Source: Allobaculum sp. Allo2
GTDB lineage: Bacteria; Bacillota_I; Bacilli_A; Erysipelotrichales; Erysipelotrichaceae
DNA: 64,000 nucleotides
Assembly: GCF_022701175.1 (NCBI RefSeq)
Contig: NZ_CP078088.1
Span: forward strand, 1,798,001-1,862,000
Reading direction: 5' to 3'
This document shows, in pieces, positions 10,371 to 21,118 of the stretch. A program made the translations under genes and the position numbers. Each line of letters opens with the position of its first letter. Position 1 is the stretch's first letter. The notes beneath the pieces were generated by a model. The model had not been told where the DNA came from and ran no database searches. It saw only the letters and a list, made by a program, of their open reading frames with translations.

Positions 10371-10541
10371 TCAAATCCAGCGGCAGGATTTCCGGCGGAT
10401 CTGTTCTTTTCTTCCCCTGACGAAAGAAAGGGAGCGGGCTGTAAAGCACCGTTCCCATAGTCTTGGTACGCTTATCGAAAAACTGTATGAATTGAAAAGA
10501 CAGGAAAAGAAAATTTGAAGAAAATCCCCAGAAAAATCCGC

Positions 10542-11724
10542 TCAGCGCGAAACTGTCCCTTTGGTCTGACTGGCGCGCTCTTTGTTTCGCCGTTTGAGCA
10601 TCGTCCGAAAACCAGATCCGCTCTCTTCTTTTCGTCTTGCCGGTTTTGCATTCTGCTTTTTGATGCAGAAGCGAGGCTGACTTTTGCGGCAGGCATCTGC
10701 GGATCCGTCGCTCCACCTGGATTGTGTACCCGAACCTGTTCCTTGAGCTTACGGCTGGATCTGGCTTTCTGCTTTTCAAGCTTGGATGTCTGCATCTGAA
10801 TGATTTTCTGCTGGACGCCTTTTAAGCCGTACCAGTTCACCCCATGACCCTGCAGCAGCTTAATGCCGCGGTTTAAAACCCGAATGGCATCGTATTGCAT
10901 GTTCAATCCTTCGTAGGTCTGGGCAAGCCGCATGTAAACCGAGGGAGCGAGCGATTCTTTGGCGATGGCGAGTTCATAGTTGAAAATGATGCCTTCATAA
11001 TCCTGGGCACGAAACGCCTGATCGCCTCTGGCCTTGGCTTTCTTTTTCGAGATCTGCGCATTTTCCCCGTTTTGAGAAATCTGCCGGCGCGTATACGTCA
11101 GAAACTGACTCATCTGATTGCGGGACGGCTTATGCGAGGGTTTTGGCGGTTTTGGCCGATATTCCGGGATCGGCTTGATAAAGGGCATCAGATCCATATC
11201 GAAATAGCGGTACATGTACTTCAGAATTTCAAAGCAGACGTTGACGTCGCTTTCCGGATTGTGATGATCGATTTCAATGCCAAGACGCTCGGCAATATGG
11301 TTGAGGCGCAGATCCCCTTTTTCTGCTTTTTGCGGTAGTAAAACTGCTCCATGATATCCATCGTATCGATGTAGTAGGAAGCGTGGATTTTTTCATGGAA
11401 GCGGGAGAGATCCTTATTGATGACGCACATGTCGCTGTTCGTATTGTGAGCGACGAGAATATACGGCTCTTCAAAATAGCGGCCGTAGTCTTTCCAGTAT
11501 TCTTCCAGCGAACGGGCGTTTAGAACGTCCTTGCGCAAAATGTGGTGAATCTGAATGTTCTGTGCGGAAAAGAACGTTTTCGGATTGATCAGTTCGGTAT
11601 GGCGTTCCGTTTCCTTATGATTTTCCACAACGATGATGCTGATGGCACAAATACAGTCATTGTTCAGGTTTGGAATTTCCACGTCCACAAACGTGAATTT
11701 TCCTGGATAGGGGAAATCTTGCAT
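10542..11724 (-). CDS. DEDDh 3'-5' exonuclease with C-terminal TPR-like region
   Basis: DnaQ-type exonuclease: Exo I motif FVDVEIPN near residue 12, Exo II AHNTNSDMCVI near 96, Exo III HHNPESDVNV (HxxxxxD) near 157. After residue ~215 comes a TPR-like helical repeat (ARGDQAFRAQDYEGIIFNYE) and a basic tail. About 394 residues. Break near 11320 is restored by one A or G (KKGDLRLNHIAERLGIEID). A second, near 10625, decides the C terminus: with one A added the protein ends at 10542 (RRNKERASQTKGTVSR); without it the frame runs to 10472. The nuclease-TPR combination is unusual. Confidence 0.78.
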
Positions 11725-11949
11725 AGGCCATCCTCCAAATTCTAATCTTTACTGGTCATCCGGCTGCTCCATTGGACAGGCAGCTGAACCGCCTTCCCGT
11801 TCCAGCGGCGATCGTTATTTAGTACAGCAGGCAGAAAAAGCCATAAACCGTCTGAAACATCCACAGGTTCTGTCCTCATTCTACGCGTTGGCATTGTGTT
11901 CTTTTTAGAATCACGCTCACGAAAGCCAGAAAGCAGGACAAAGGTCCGA

Positions 11950-12402
11950 CTAGCGTTTCTGATCGCGATTTGCTTTAGTCAGGTCCGCATTCAGGCTTGA
12001 GAGCATGGCGGCCAGCCGGGCAATCCGCCGCCGCTTTTCCAGGCGGGCTTTCAGTCCTTCTTTCTCACCGGAAAAATCGTTGGATTCCACCGTCTGGCGA
12101 ATGGTGAGCTTCGTACTGGATCCGTCCGCGTCCAGACGATAGTCATTGGAGATTTTCTGTCCTTCGAGCAGGGTGACCAGTTTAAAGGACTCTCCACGAA
12201 CCGCCTGCAGTATGCGCAGACGCAAAACGGGCCCTCTTCGATCGTCAAGCAGACGGGTTTTCAGAGCATAGCCGGACGTCAGATCTTCCGGTTCGATGCG
12301 TACGCCATACTGCTCCGAGATCTGACGGGCAATTTTTTCCATGAGAAAATCGTAGAGGACATCGCCGGGCGTTTCAAAAATACGGGTGACTTCTACTTGC
12401 AT
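11950..12402 (-). CDS. DUF3284 domain protein
   Basis: Intact 150-residue protein starting at 12402 (MQVEVTRIFETPGDVLYDFL). The pattern of an N-terminal strand, helix and a later antiparallel sheet resembles DUF3284, a START/SRPBCC-like small-molecule-binding family often found with cellobiose-type PTS genes in Firmicutes. Function unknown. The C terminus is strongly basic. The family match is from memory of its shape, so moderate confidence. Confidence 0.6.
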   Translation of the reverse strand: MQVEVTRIFETPGDVLYDFLMEKIARQISEQYGVRIEPEDLTSGYALKTRLLDDRRGPVLRLRILQAVRGESFKLVTLLEGQKISNDYRLDADGSSTKLTIRQTVESNDFSGEKEGLKARLEKRRRIARLAAMLSSLNADLTKANRDQKR

Positions 12403-12435
12403 GCGTTCTCCTTTGCCTGTATCGTTCTGTCTTTT

Positions 12436-13031
12436 CTATTGTTTCGTTTCCGCCTTATCGGGCATTCCTGTTTTCTGGTCTGCCGATGGAAGAGATGTCT
12501 GTCCGCCTTCAATCAGAGCGAGCGCCTGTCTGAACGCTTCCGGACTGGCCACGCGAAAAATGAGTGTCGTCTTTTCCTTTTTACGCTCAGGCGTTCCCCG
12601 TTCTGGCGCAGTTCAAGACGATTCAGCGGATAGGAAAAGGCGAAATCCTCATCCAGACAGGTCAGGCTCTGATCGGTCAGATAAATAATGTGCACTTTCG
12701 CCCCTTCATAATCGACACGCATCGCATCCGCCCAGTACAGGGTTTCTCCAGGTTTGCATTTCAGAGCGCTGCGATACGCCGGAATCTCGCCTCTGGCCAG
12801 TGCATCCTTGGCACCCTGCGGCAAAACGGATGGCAGCGCTTCGGATTTTTGCCGATTGCCTGCATAGCGATAGAGATACCAGCCAAGAAGGACGAGCGTA
12901 ACGGCCAGCGCGATCGGGCTGGACGAAGACTGGCGGGTACATAAAATGGCACTTACAGCGGCGGCAAGAATAAGGAGCCAGAAGAGCAGAGTTTTTTCAG
13001 AGGCGTTTTCATATACGACAAATCTTAGCAC
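12436..13031 (-). CDS. two-helix membrane protein, unknown function
   Basis: About 198 residues after repair. Two transmembrane helices lie near residues 14-31 and 40-60 with a short outside loop; the rest is a cytoplasmic beta-rich domain with a PH/YcxB-like look (MRVDYEGAKVHIIYLTDQSL). The frame breaks near 12578; one A (VKRKKTTLIFRVASPEAF) gives an end at 12436. The gene lies 33 bases upstream of the DUF3284 gene on the same strand, so the two may be co-transcribed. Confidence 0.65.
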
Positions 13032-13227
13032 GATTTAAGCGAACTGTGTTCCCTCCTCTGATTCCTTTTGCGCAGTTCCTTCCCGCTTCTGGACTGACCG
13101 CTTCTCTGATTCAAACCGATTCGTCTGGAGCTGTCTGTACCTGTACCCGTCGCAGTCTGAGACCACATGCAGGTCCCTCTTGGCAGAAAACTCCTGAAAC
13201 CGTGAAAGGAGGGAAAGCAAAATAAAA

Positions 13228-13248
13228 AGCCCGGGATTCCGTCGGGCT
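13228..13248 (-). terminator. terminator after TetR genes
   Basis: AGCCCG/CGGGCT stem; on the minus strand followed by TTTTTATTTT. It sits just past the stop of the downstream TetR gene. Confidence 0.75.
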
Positions 13249-13256
13249 GAATCCAG

Positions 13257-13873
13257 TCAGCTCGGCTCAGAAATGCGCGGGGCACAATACGACGGGTTTG
13301 GATCGATAAACGGCTCATGAAAGCCGAGAAGATCGCTCGACCACTGGCAGAAGACGCCCTGCAAGTCGAAACTTCCTTCCTGACTGGCCCAGACGATGCA
13401 AAGGCCATCGTTGATCTGCATGAGCAGAGACGCGAGCGACATCGGATCCTGGCGGGATTCGATCGCGTTTTCTTCCTGCAGCTGTCGAATGCATTCTGCG
13501 GCCAGATCCAGCCATTTTTCATAGTCCACATGATAGATGTCCGGATTTTGAAGGATGTAATTGGAATAGACCGCATACAGTTCCGGACCCATCCTGTTCG
13601 CAATCTGATGAAAGCAGGAGAAGAGCTTAGGAAAAGCAGCGCGCGGACCCTTTTCTTCCAGAATCTGCCGGGCTTCGGGCAAAGCATTCACGCTCTGTTC
13701 GTTGAACCAGTGGATGAGAATCATTTCCTTGCGGCCGATCCGGTTATAAAACGTCGGTTTGGTCACATGGATCCGCGCGCAGATTTCTTCCACCGAAACT
13801 TTCTCATAGCCTTTTTCCTTGAACAGGGCGATACCGGCGGCAATCAGGGCCGCTCTTTTTCTTCCATTTTCAT
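13257..13873 (-). CDS. TetR/AcrR-family regulator (second of a pair)
   Basis: About 205 residues. The N-terminal helix-turn-helix reads EKVSVEEICARIHVTKPTFYNRIGRKEMIL near residues 22-52; the rest is an all-helical ligand domain. The start ATG at 13873 has a GGGGAGG site and overlaps the stop of the preceding TetR gene as ATGA. One A must be added near 13862 (MKMEEKRAALIAAGIALF). The uncorrected frame would force a start at 13889 inside the upstream gene. Target unknown. Confidence 0.85.
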
Positions 13874-14435
13874 ACAGTCGCCTCCCCATTGCGACGAAGC
13901 AGCGCATGAAGTCCTTCATGCATCTCTTCAAACGTACCTTCGATCTGCGAAACCGAAAACTGCATGCAAAGGCCGATAAGCCAGCTGCCCACAATCTGCG
14001 TCAGCTGCAGAGGGTCAATCGTGCTGAGAATCTGTTTCGCATTTTGTGCATCGAGAACAGCATCCACAATCGAGTTTTTCCATTCGGGACTGATGATGAT
14101 TTCAAAACCGGCCGCTCCAGTGAGACCGCCAGCAGATCGCTCAGTATCTTCTTGCCTGAAAGCAGAAGCCGCGCGTAAAGCTTGTCGCAAAGGGCTTCAA
14201 TTTTTTCCAAAGCGCCAAGCGGCGATTTGGCAATTTGATGAATTTCCTTTTCGTCAAGACAGAACACGTTGACGAGAAGATCGGATTTCGTCAGTCTGGC
14301 CGCGTAAAACGTCGGTTTGGAGATTCCGGCCTGATCGCAGATTTCATCGATCGTAACCGCCTGATAGCCCTTTTTCAAAAACAGGGCTTTTGAAATTTCG
14401 CAAATATGGCGGCGGTCCGCCTTTTTCTTTCTCAT
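13870..14435 (-). CDS. TetR/AcrR-family regulator (first of a pair)
   Basis: About 188 residues after repair. The start at 14435 (MRKKKADRRHICEISKALF) has a GGGAG site. The helix-turn-helix is VTIDEICDQAGISKPTFYAAR near residues 30-50, followed by a helical ligand domain with low similarity to its neighbour. One break near 14110 is fixed by an added G (SLERAGFEIIISPEW). Overlaps the next TetR gene by four bases, so both are made from one transcript. Confidence 0.85.
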
Positions 14436-14440
14436 AAGTA

Positions 14441-14794
14441 TCGCTCCCTTCTGTCGGGCAATGTTTAAAGCGATTCTCCTTCTGTGTTTTTCAGAGTGAA
14501 TGGTGGATGAGAAAAATTTATCAGAGTGATGCGCGAACAACTCAAAGAATGCCTGATCTGTTTCGCAATGGTTTACAGGAATATCGATTGCGCCGGACTC
14601 AATCTGTTTTGTAAACGATATTGTCTTTTCTGTGAATCAATTTTATCCAAAATAAGAGCTCCATCCCAAGACTGCTTTTCTGAGTCGTCCCGAATTTACC
14701 CAAATATATGCATATTTCCCAAATAAATTTAGATGAAACATCAATGTTGCCTATTCTCACAATCGTTGCTTTCCTGCGCCTGCACCATAAAAGA
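14441..14794. other. intergenic, no supported gene
   Basis: About 350 bases, AT-rich in the right half, carrying the promoter of the tetR pair. No RNA gene or conserved box that I can name. Confidence 0.4.
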
Positions 14795-14825
14795 CCGGTA
14801 CGTCCTGAGGCACAGGACATACCGG
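14795..14825 (-). terminator. terminator after mrp
   Basis: CCGGTAcGTCCT/AGGACaTACCGG, 12 bp with one mismatch; on the minus strand followed by TCTTTTATG. Lies 15 bases past the mrp stop. Confidence 0.75.
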
Positions 14826-14839
14826 AAAGAGGCGGAAAC

Positions 14840-15692
14840 TTACTTTTCGAGCTTTTCGAGATCTTCGCAGAGTTCCTTAGCGAACTCGACAAAGAGCGCT
14901 TTGACTTCATCCATCTGCGCGATGGTAAAGGTATCAAAATCATTCGTACGGCGCAGCAGATCATCGGTCGGCAGCATCGCGTACATCTTGACTTCTTCAA
15001 GGCCTTCCATGCCGACAAACTTGCCGTTTTCATCGGTCGAATAGAAATTGATGCGTTCATTGCAGTGCGGGCAGTTCATGTAGGCCATGTTTTCAACCAT
15101 GCCCAGTACGGGGATATTCATCTTTTGCACATGCGAACAGCTTTCGTAACGATCATGGAAACCATCGGCTGCGGCGTGGTGACCATAACGACACCGGTTA
15201 CCGGCAGCTCCTGCAAAATCGTCAGCGCAGTATCGCCGGTTCCTGGCGGCATGTCGATCAGAAGTACATCGAGATCGCCCCAGATGACGTCCGTATAAAA
15301 CTGCTTCAGCATATTGGAAACGATCGGACCTCTCCATACGACTGGATCGCCTTCGTTGGCCATCATGTAGTTTAAGGACATCGTCTTGATATGATCGCTC
15401 GTTTCTACCGGCAGAACGAAGTTCTCGGCATTGGCGTACGCCTGTTCATCCTGCAGATCGAACAGACGCGGAATGGACGGTCCAGTCACATCGGCATCCA
15501 TGATACCTACCGATTTGCCCATGGCAGCCAGCGCGCGTGCGAGCATAACCGTCACGGTGGATTTGCCTACACCGCCTTTTCCGGACATGATCGGAACAAT
15601 GGCTTTGATATGATTAGCCGGATTGGGCTGCAGTCCGCAGCTTTCCGGATTTTTGAACAGTTACCTTTTGAAGGGCATCCTTCACAACTCAT
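14840..15692 (-). CDS. mrp: Mrp/NBP35-family Fe-S carrier ATPase
   Basis: P-loop ATPase that carries [4Fe-4S] clusters to apo-proteins. About 284 residues. It has a deviant Walker A GKGGVGKST near residue 39, a switch region DMPPGTGD near 140, and the cluster-binding CPHC near 208. The N terminus adds a Cys-rich stretch (CEGCPSKGNC). The start at 15692 has a GGGAGGA site. Two breaks, near 15648 (CSKNPESCGLQPNPANHIK) and 15125 (KKMNIPVLG), are each repaired by one A. Confidence 0.9.
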
Positions 15693-15896
15693 GCTTATTC
15701 CTCCCGGCCAGATTGGCCTTTTCAAAATAGAAAAGAGAAAGACTCTTTTCTGGTCGGCCTGTGCGGCCGGCTTTTTCATTTTGCCACGATTTCATACTTC
15801 TGTCTCTATTCTTCGATTTAGCCCGTCCGTGAGGCTGAGCGTATAGGGCTTCGATCGTACAAAAGGACACACATTTTTTCAAAAGTACTCCATCGT

Positions 15897-17125
15897 CTAT
15901 TGTTTCGACGCCTTTTCGGCTTTCTTTCGCTGCGCTCTCGAAAGCCGTCTGCGCTCATGAACTTCCTGACTCGCCGGTTCGATCGAAGAGGATACATCCG
16001 TACTGGAGATCGATTTTGCATCCGACACAGATGACTCCAGCCGATCGGCTCGTTCTTTTGGTTCAGACACGTTTTGTGAAAGCGATGGAGCGTCTTTCTC
16101 CGCGACCGTTCCTTCTTCCTGTCCATCCGCAATCCCGCCAAGGGTGCCGAAATCGGGCAGCGCCTGATCGTACGTACTGAGCAGGCGGTTTGTATCAATA
16201 TGGGTGTAAATCTGGGTGGTCGAAATATCGCTGTGTCCAAGCAGTTCCTGGAGCGAGCGCAAATCGCTTTCGTGCTCCATCAGTCTTGTCGCAAAGGAAT
16301 GGCGAAGCGTATGCGGACTCGAAGAAGGCGGAAGACTGCCCTGAATTGACGCTTTCTTAACCAGACGATAGACGTACTGCCGGTTGAGCTTTTCGCCTTT
16401 GAGCGAAACGAAGAAAAACTTGCGCATGCCGGCTTTGGGATCCCGTACGCGCTTTCGGTATTCGTCCATCTGAGTGCAAAGCGAATCGGGCAGCGGAATG
16501 ACCCGCTCCTTTCTTCCCTTTCCAATGACGCGAAGCAGCTTCTGATCGAGACGGACGTTCCGCTCTTCGAGCGTGCACAGTTCACTGACACGCAGTCCGC
16601 AGCAGTACAGCGTCATCAGAATCGTTTTATCCAGTATGCCCTTATCGTCGGCTTCAAAGATTTCGAGCGTCTTTTCAAATTCTTCGGCGCTCACCCACAG
16701 CGGCAAAGCCCGGCTTAAATGCGGCGCGCGCAGCGTCATAGCCGGATCGGGCTGATCGAGACGAAGCGACAAATAGGAATAAAACGAACGAAGCGTCGAA
16801 CAAAGACGCGCGATGGAAGAAGGGGCATAACCGGAGGCAAGTCCGTCGATGACGCTCTGCATTTCGCTGGTATTCAGATTCAGCAGGGAAAGTTCTCCTT
16901 GCCTGCATTCTTCAAAAAGAGGCGCAGATCATTTTTCTGCGCCTGAATGGAAGACTGAGAAAGCATGCGTCCGCCGGCTGCCTGTGAAAAGTAGTCGGAA
17001 ACGATCGACTCGAGCATCGGATCCATCGGCTTTGAAGAAGCCGATGTCAGAGAAGACTGCATAAGATCTTCATCCGCGGGATTTTTATCCAGGCGTTCTT
17101 CGGTCGATTTATTGCTTTCCGTCAT
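15897..17125 (-). CDS. tyrosine recombinase, XerC/XerD-like, with long tails
   Basis: Site-specific recombinase of about 409 residues, longer than the ~300 of XerC/D. SAM-like core-binding domain near 35-125; catalytic residues: Arg in CGLRVSEL, Lys in GKGRKER, HxxR in HTLRHSFATRL, His in LLGHSDIS and the nucleophile Tyr in TTQIYTHI. It carries an N-terminal extension of ~35 residues and a C-terminal tail of ~80 residues that is Ser/Glu-rich and ends very basic. The start at 17125 overlaps the methyltransferase gene by 17 bases. One break near 16889 needs a C (FPLLNLNTSEM). Whether it acts on dif or another site is unknown. Confidence 0.85.
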
Positions 17126-18001
17126 TTTCCTCGCCTTCCTTTCTGACCATACAGGTACCGTCCGTACTTTCTGGATTGATCTCTGCGCCGCCAGCCGATC
17201 CATTCAGATCGTGAGTCCGGAAATATTCTTCCATCGTTTTCGGACGGCACGTTCCATCATAAAGAAGAGCCGTTTCCAGTACGGGATCAACAAAGCGATC
17301 CAGCACGGCTTCGACCAGGACGGCACACGGCTGAAACGTTCGAATATCGTAGGCGGTCTGCAGACGGGAAATGGAAAAACGGTTTTCCTTCAATAATGCA
17401 AAAATCTCGGTAAGCCGGGAAGGACGATGGACAAAGCAGAACCGCCCGCCCGATTTCAAATGGCGTCTGGCACTTTCAATCATCGTCTTCAGATTCAGAT
17501 CGCCTTCTACGCGAGCAATTTCCCGTGAAGTAAGGGGTCGTACGGCCTGCTCAGGAGACGGGGCAAAATAGGGCGGATTGCAAAGGACCAGATCGAACTC
17601 TCCCGCATTCAGATCCAGAATGGAACCGTTTCGAATTTCAAACGAAGACGTTTTCGAAAAAAGCTTCATGTTGATCTGCGCGAGCTTTGCGGCGCTTTCC
17701 TGCAGTTCCACGCCGCAAAGGAAGGCAGGATTTTCCTGGGAAATATACGCAAGAATGGCTCCGTTGTTGCAGCCGATTTCAAGCACTTTGCGATTGCGGA
17801 TTTTGAAACGAACAATGCAAGCGCAGCACTGTCGCTGTTGATGCAAAACTGCGTGCGGTTCTGGATCAGGCGGTTATAGGGGGCCAGAAAATAATCCAGT
17901 GCAAAATTTGCTTCGCTGCGCAGAAAGTGCAGCTCGTCCTGATTCAGACGCTCTTTCTGCGCAGCGGAAAGCAGATCGAGAATGGGCGGCCGTTTACGCA
18001 T
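17109..18001 (-). CDS. TrmN6/YabB-like N6-adenine methyltransferase
   Basis: SAM-dependent methyltransferase of the tRNA1(Val) adenine-37 N6 family. SAM motif VLEIGCNNGAIL near residue 79 and the amino-methylase motif NPPYF near 140. About 297 residues after repair. The start is at 18001 (MRKRPPILDLL); it overlaps the proposed end of dinB. One break near 17804 is solved by one A (LFVSKIRNRKVLEIG). The C-terminal ~40 residues past the fold are acidic. Coupled to the downstream recombinase by a 17-base overlap. Confidence 0.83.
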
Positions 18002-19266
18002 ACGCGTTCTCCGAAGCCGCAGGCGCGGCTGTCTTTTCCTCATCCGGATTGGCTTTCGGAGATTTGGCATCCGCCTTGTCGCTGCTTTTTCTTCTTCCTT
18101 TTTCGCATGAGATCGCCAAGCGTCATGAGCTTTCCGCCCGTTTCTTCATTAGACAGCGAGCGGTTTAAGGACTCAAGCAGATGATCGGGCGCGCCGGCGT
18201 CGAAATCAAAGAGCGTCGGCTGAAACAGCATCTGTTCTTCATTGGCCAGCGAACCGACGGTTACTCCGATATGCCGGTAGCCGACGGGATCAAACTCCTT
18301 CTGGAGCAGACCGCTGACGGCTTCGTACAAAATGATCGGATCGTTCGTATAGCCGGAAAGCTTTTTCGAGCGCACCTTATTGCGAAAGTGAATATCGCGC
18401 AAAACGAGCGAAACCTGCGCGCCGCGCTGATTTTTCTTTTTCATGCTTTCCGCCAGCTCGTACACGAGCGTACGACACTGGCTCTGCAGATCTTCGAGCG
18501 AGTACAGATCCGACAGAAATGTCCGGGAATGTGAAATGGATTTGCGCGAGCTCGAGAAGACGAGCTGGTCGCTCGACTGCCCATGAATTCGCGCCTTCAT
18601 TTCCGGCCAGGAATTTTTGAAAATCTGCGCACAGAGCGCTTCGTTTTCCGGATCCGCCAGATCGCCGATTGTTGTAATGCCCGCTTCCTGCAGCTTTGGG
18701 ACGGTTTTCGTTCCGATGCCAATGCACGTTTCCACGCCAAGCGGGTAAAGCTTGGCCGGGATATCGCGTTTTCGAATAACGGAAAGGCCCATCGGCTTGC
18801 GCAGATCGGAAGCCATTTTTGCCAGGAAGCGCGTCGGCGCCACGCCGATCGAACACTTCAGACCCAGCTTTTCATAAACGGCACGCTGAATGGCGACGGC
18901 CAGATCGAGCGGTCTTGGATACTTCGTAATGACATCGGTCGCATCGACGAAACACTCATCAATGGAAAGAATTTCCATGCGCGGACAGTACTGACGGATG
19001 AGCGCGAAAAACTGACCGGACAGCTTGCGGTAGTATTCCCCGTCGGGCGGAAGCAAAACCAGTTCCGGACACATTTCCTTCGCCTGCAGGACCGGCATGG
19101 CGGAATGCAGACCGGCCTGACGGGCGATGTAATTGCAGGTGCTCAGAACGCCGCGCGAAGAATTGCCGCCAATGCCAAGCGGCTTTCCCTTCAGTTCGGG
19201 ATGGCGCAGTTCTTCGGCGAAGGCAAAGAAGGCGTTGAGATCGATATGAAAAAGCACTCTAGCCAT
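17994..19266 (-). CDS. dinB: DNA polymerase IV (Y-family)
   Basis: Lesion-bypass polymerase. Catalytic FHIDLNAFFA near residue 6 and SIDECFVDAT near 101; palm, fingers, thumb with helix-hairpin-helix (VETCIGIGTKTVPKLQ) and little finger are all present. As read, the frame stops at 18040 after a scrambled basic tail. Adding one A to each of two A-runs near 18100 and 18085 gives a charged tail (KKEEEKSSDKADAKSPK) ending at 17994, overlapping the next start. The start at 19266 overlaps recN by 8 bases. Confidence 0.88.
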
Positions 19267-20897
19267 GGCGTACCCGTCTGGCGAGCTCTTTCATGCTCGA
19301 AACGCCGGCTTCATCGGCGTTGCCGCTGGCCATGATGGCCAGCTCTTTAAAATGATCTTCTTGAGACAGTTCGCTCACCTGGGTTGTCGTAATCGTTCCG
19401 TCGGTCGATTTGGAGACGCAGTAGTGATCGTCCGCCCATACGGCAACGGACGGAAGATGGGTAATGCAGAGTACCTGATAGTCTTTGGCCAGCGCATGCA
19501 TTTTCGATCCCATCGCCAGTGCGACTTTTCCGGAAACGCCGGTATCGATTTCGTCGAACACCAGGGTTCCGATGCCATCTTCGGCCTGGAACACGACTTT
19601 CAGCGCCAGCATCAGTCGGGACAGCTCACCGCCGCTGGCCGAAGCTTTTAACGGGGAAGGAGCCTGGCCGGGGTTCATGGACGCGTAAAACTCCACTGCA
19701 TCCATACCATCGCTTGACGGCTGCTTTTTATCGAAATGAATGTCGAACACGCAGTGCTCGAGCATCAGATCCCGCGCGTGCTTTTCCACCAGTTCCTTCA
19801 GTGCAGGAACGACCGCCTTGCGCGCCTGATGCAGCAATGACGCCTGCTTCGTGTATTCGCTCATGACATGGCGGCGTTCTTTTTCCAGACGTTCAAAGAC
19901 ATCCTGACGATGCAGAATCTGATCGATCTGCTCTTCCATATCTTTAGCGGCTTTGGTCATCGACTCGTACGTGCCGCCGTTTTCCCGGAAGAGATCCTTA
20001 ATGAGAAACAGACGTTCCTGCATTTTGTCGAGATGGCCTTCCTGCATCATCGTTTCGTTTTTACATCGGATACCCGCTCAAACAGATCCTGGACTTCAAA
20101 AGCCAGATCGGTCAGACGGGTTCCGAATTCTTCTTCAGTCTGATGATTTTTCAGGCAGCCGGCCGCTTCGACGAGCAGATCCTGAATGCCGCCTTCCTTG
20201 CGGTAGAGATAGAGCGCTTCGGACATCGAGTCAAACGCGTCCTGAATCTGTTCGGCTTTGGCGATTTTCTGTTCTAAAGCTTCGAGTTCGCCTTCCTTGA
20301 TTTTCGCGTTCTGAATGGCGTTGAGCCGTGTGGTCAGATAATCGAGACGATCCTGCGAAAACGTTTCGTTTTTGAGCTTGCGAATTTTGGCAGAAACCGC
20401 ACGCAGACGCGAATAGGCGGCGCGGGTCTGTGCCAGCCGCTCCTCATTTTTGCAAAGCGGTCCAGCATTTCCAGCTGCAAAGCTGGATCCATCAGCCGGA
20501 TGGTATCCATCTGGGAATGGATGTCGACCATGCGGGAGACAATTTTGGCGACAAAGCTGTTCGTGGTGGTCCGGGAATTGAGAAGCATGCGACTTTTTCC
20601 CGAAGCGCTGACGATGCGGGTAATGATGATCGTATCTTCGACATCAAATCCGTTTTCCTCGAGCATCTGGCATACTTCTTTAGACGGGTTGGAAAGGACC
20701 ATCTGCAAAATGGCCTTGTCCTTTCCCTTACGGACGACGCCTTTTCCGATGCGTTCGCCGGAAATCGCCTGAATGGCATCAATGAGCAGCGATTTACCGG
20801 CACCGGTTTCGCCGGTGATGACCGACATGTTCTGATCAAAATCGATCTGAGCCTGATCAAAGAGGATGTAATCCTGGACTGTCAGCTGTTCAATCAT
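19259..20897 (-). CDS. recN: DNA repair protein RecN
   Basis: SMC-like ATPase in double-strand break repair, about 546 residues, the usual size. Walker A GETGAGKSLL near residue 30, a coiled-coil middle, ABC signature SGGELSRL and Walker B TLVFDEIDTGVSG in the last third. The start at 20897 (MIEQLTVQDYILFDQ) has a GAGGGAT site. Two breaks, near 20450 (FAKNEERLAQTR) and 20056 (DVKNETMMQEGHL), are each fixed by one A. In many Firmicutes argR sits between tlyA and recN; here that gap has no gene. Confidence 0.92.
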
Positions 20898-20982
20898 GGT
20901 GATCCCTCTTTCTAAATGATTTTGTTCTTTGGAAATACTTTCGTTTTCTTTAAAACGGGCCGTATTTCCATATTCCGTTAGT

Positions 20983-21022
20983 CAGTCAGCCGCCTGCTTC
21001 CTAAGAGGCAGGCGGCTGACTG
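20983..21022. other. strong 15-bp hairpin between tlyA and recN
   Basis: CAGTCAGCCGCCTGC and GCAGGCGGCTGACTG pair perfectly around a 10-base loop. No T-run follows on either strand, so it is not a standard intrinsic terminator. It occupies the place where argR is found in related gene orders. Possible attenuator, processing site or protein-binding site. Confidence 0.6.
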
Positions 21023-21118
21023 TATTGTCTTCAGTTGTATCCGCAAAAGGCTATCCAGCCGTAACGTCTTTTCGGCTTCTTTCCGTTATACGTCCAGACG
21101 CGATCCTGGTTATTTGAG

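Noticed and set aside
17666-18070. Very Arg-rich protein start upstream of the methyltransferase
   Set aside because: The basic stretch is the dinB tail read in another frame; the methyltransferase starts at 18001.
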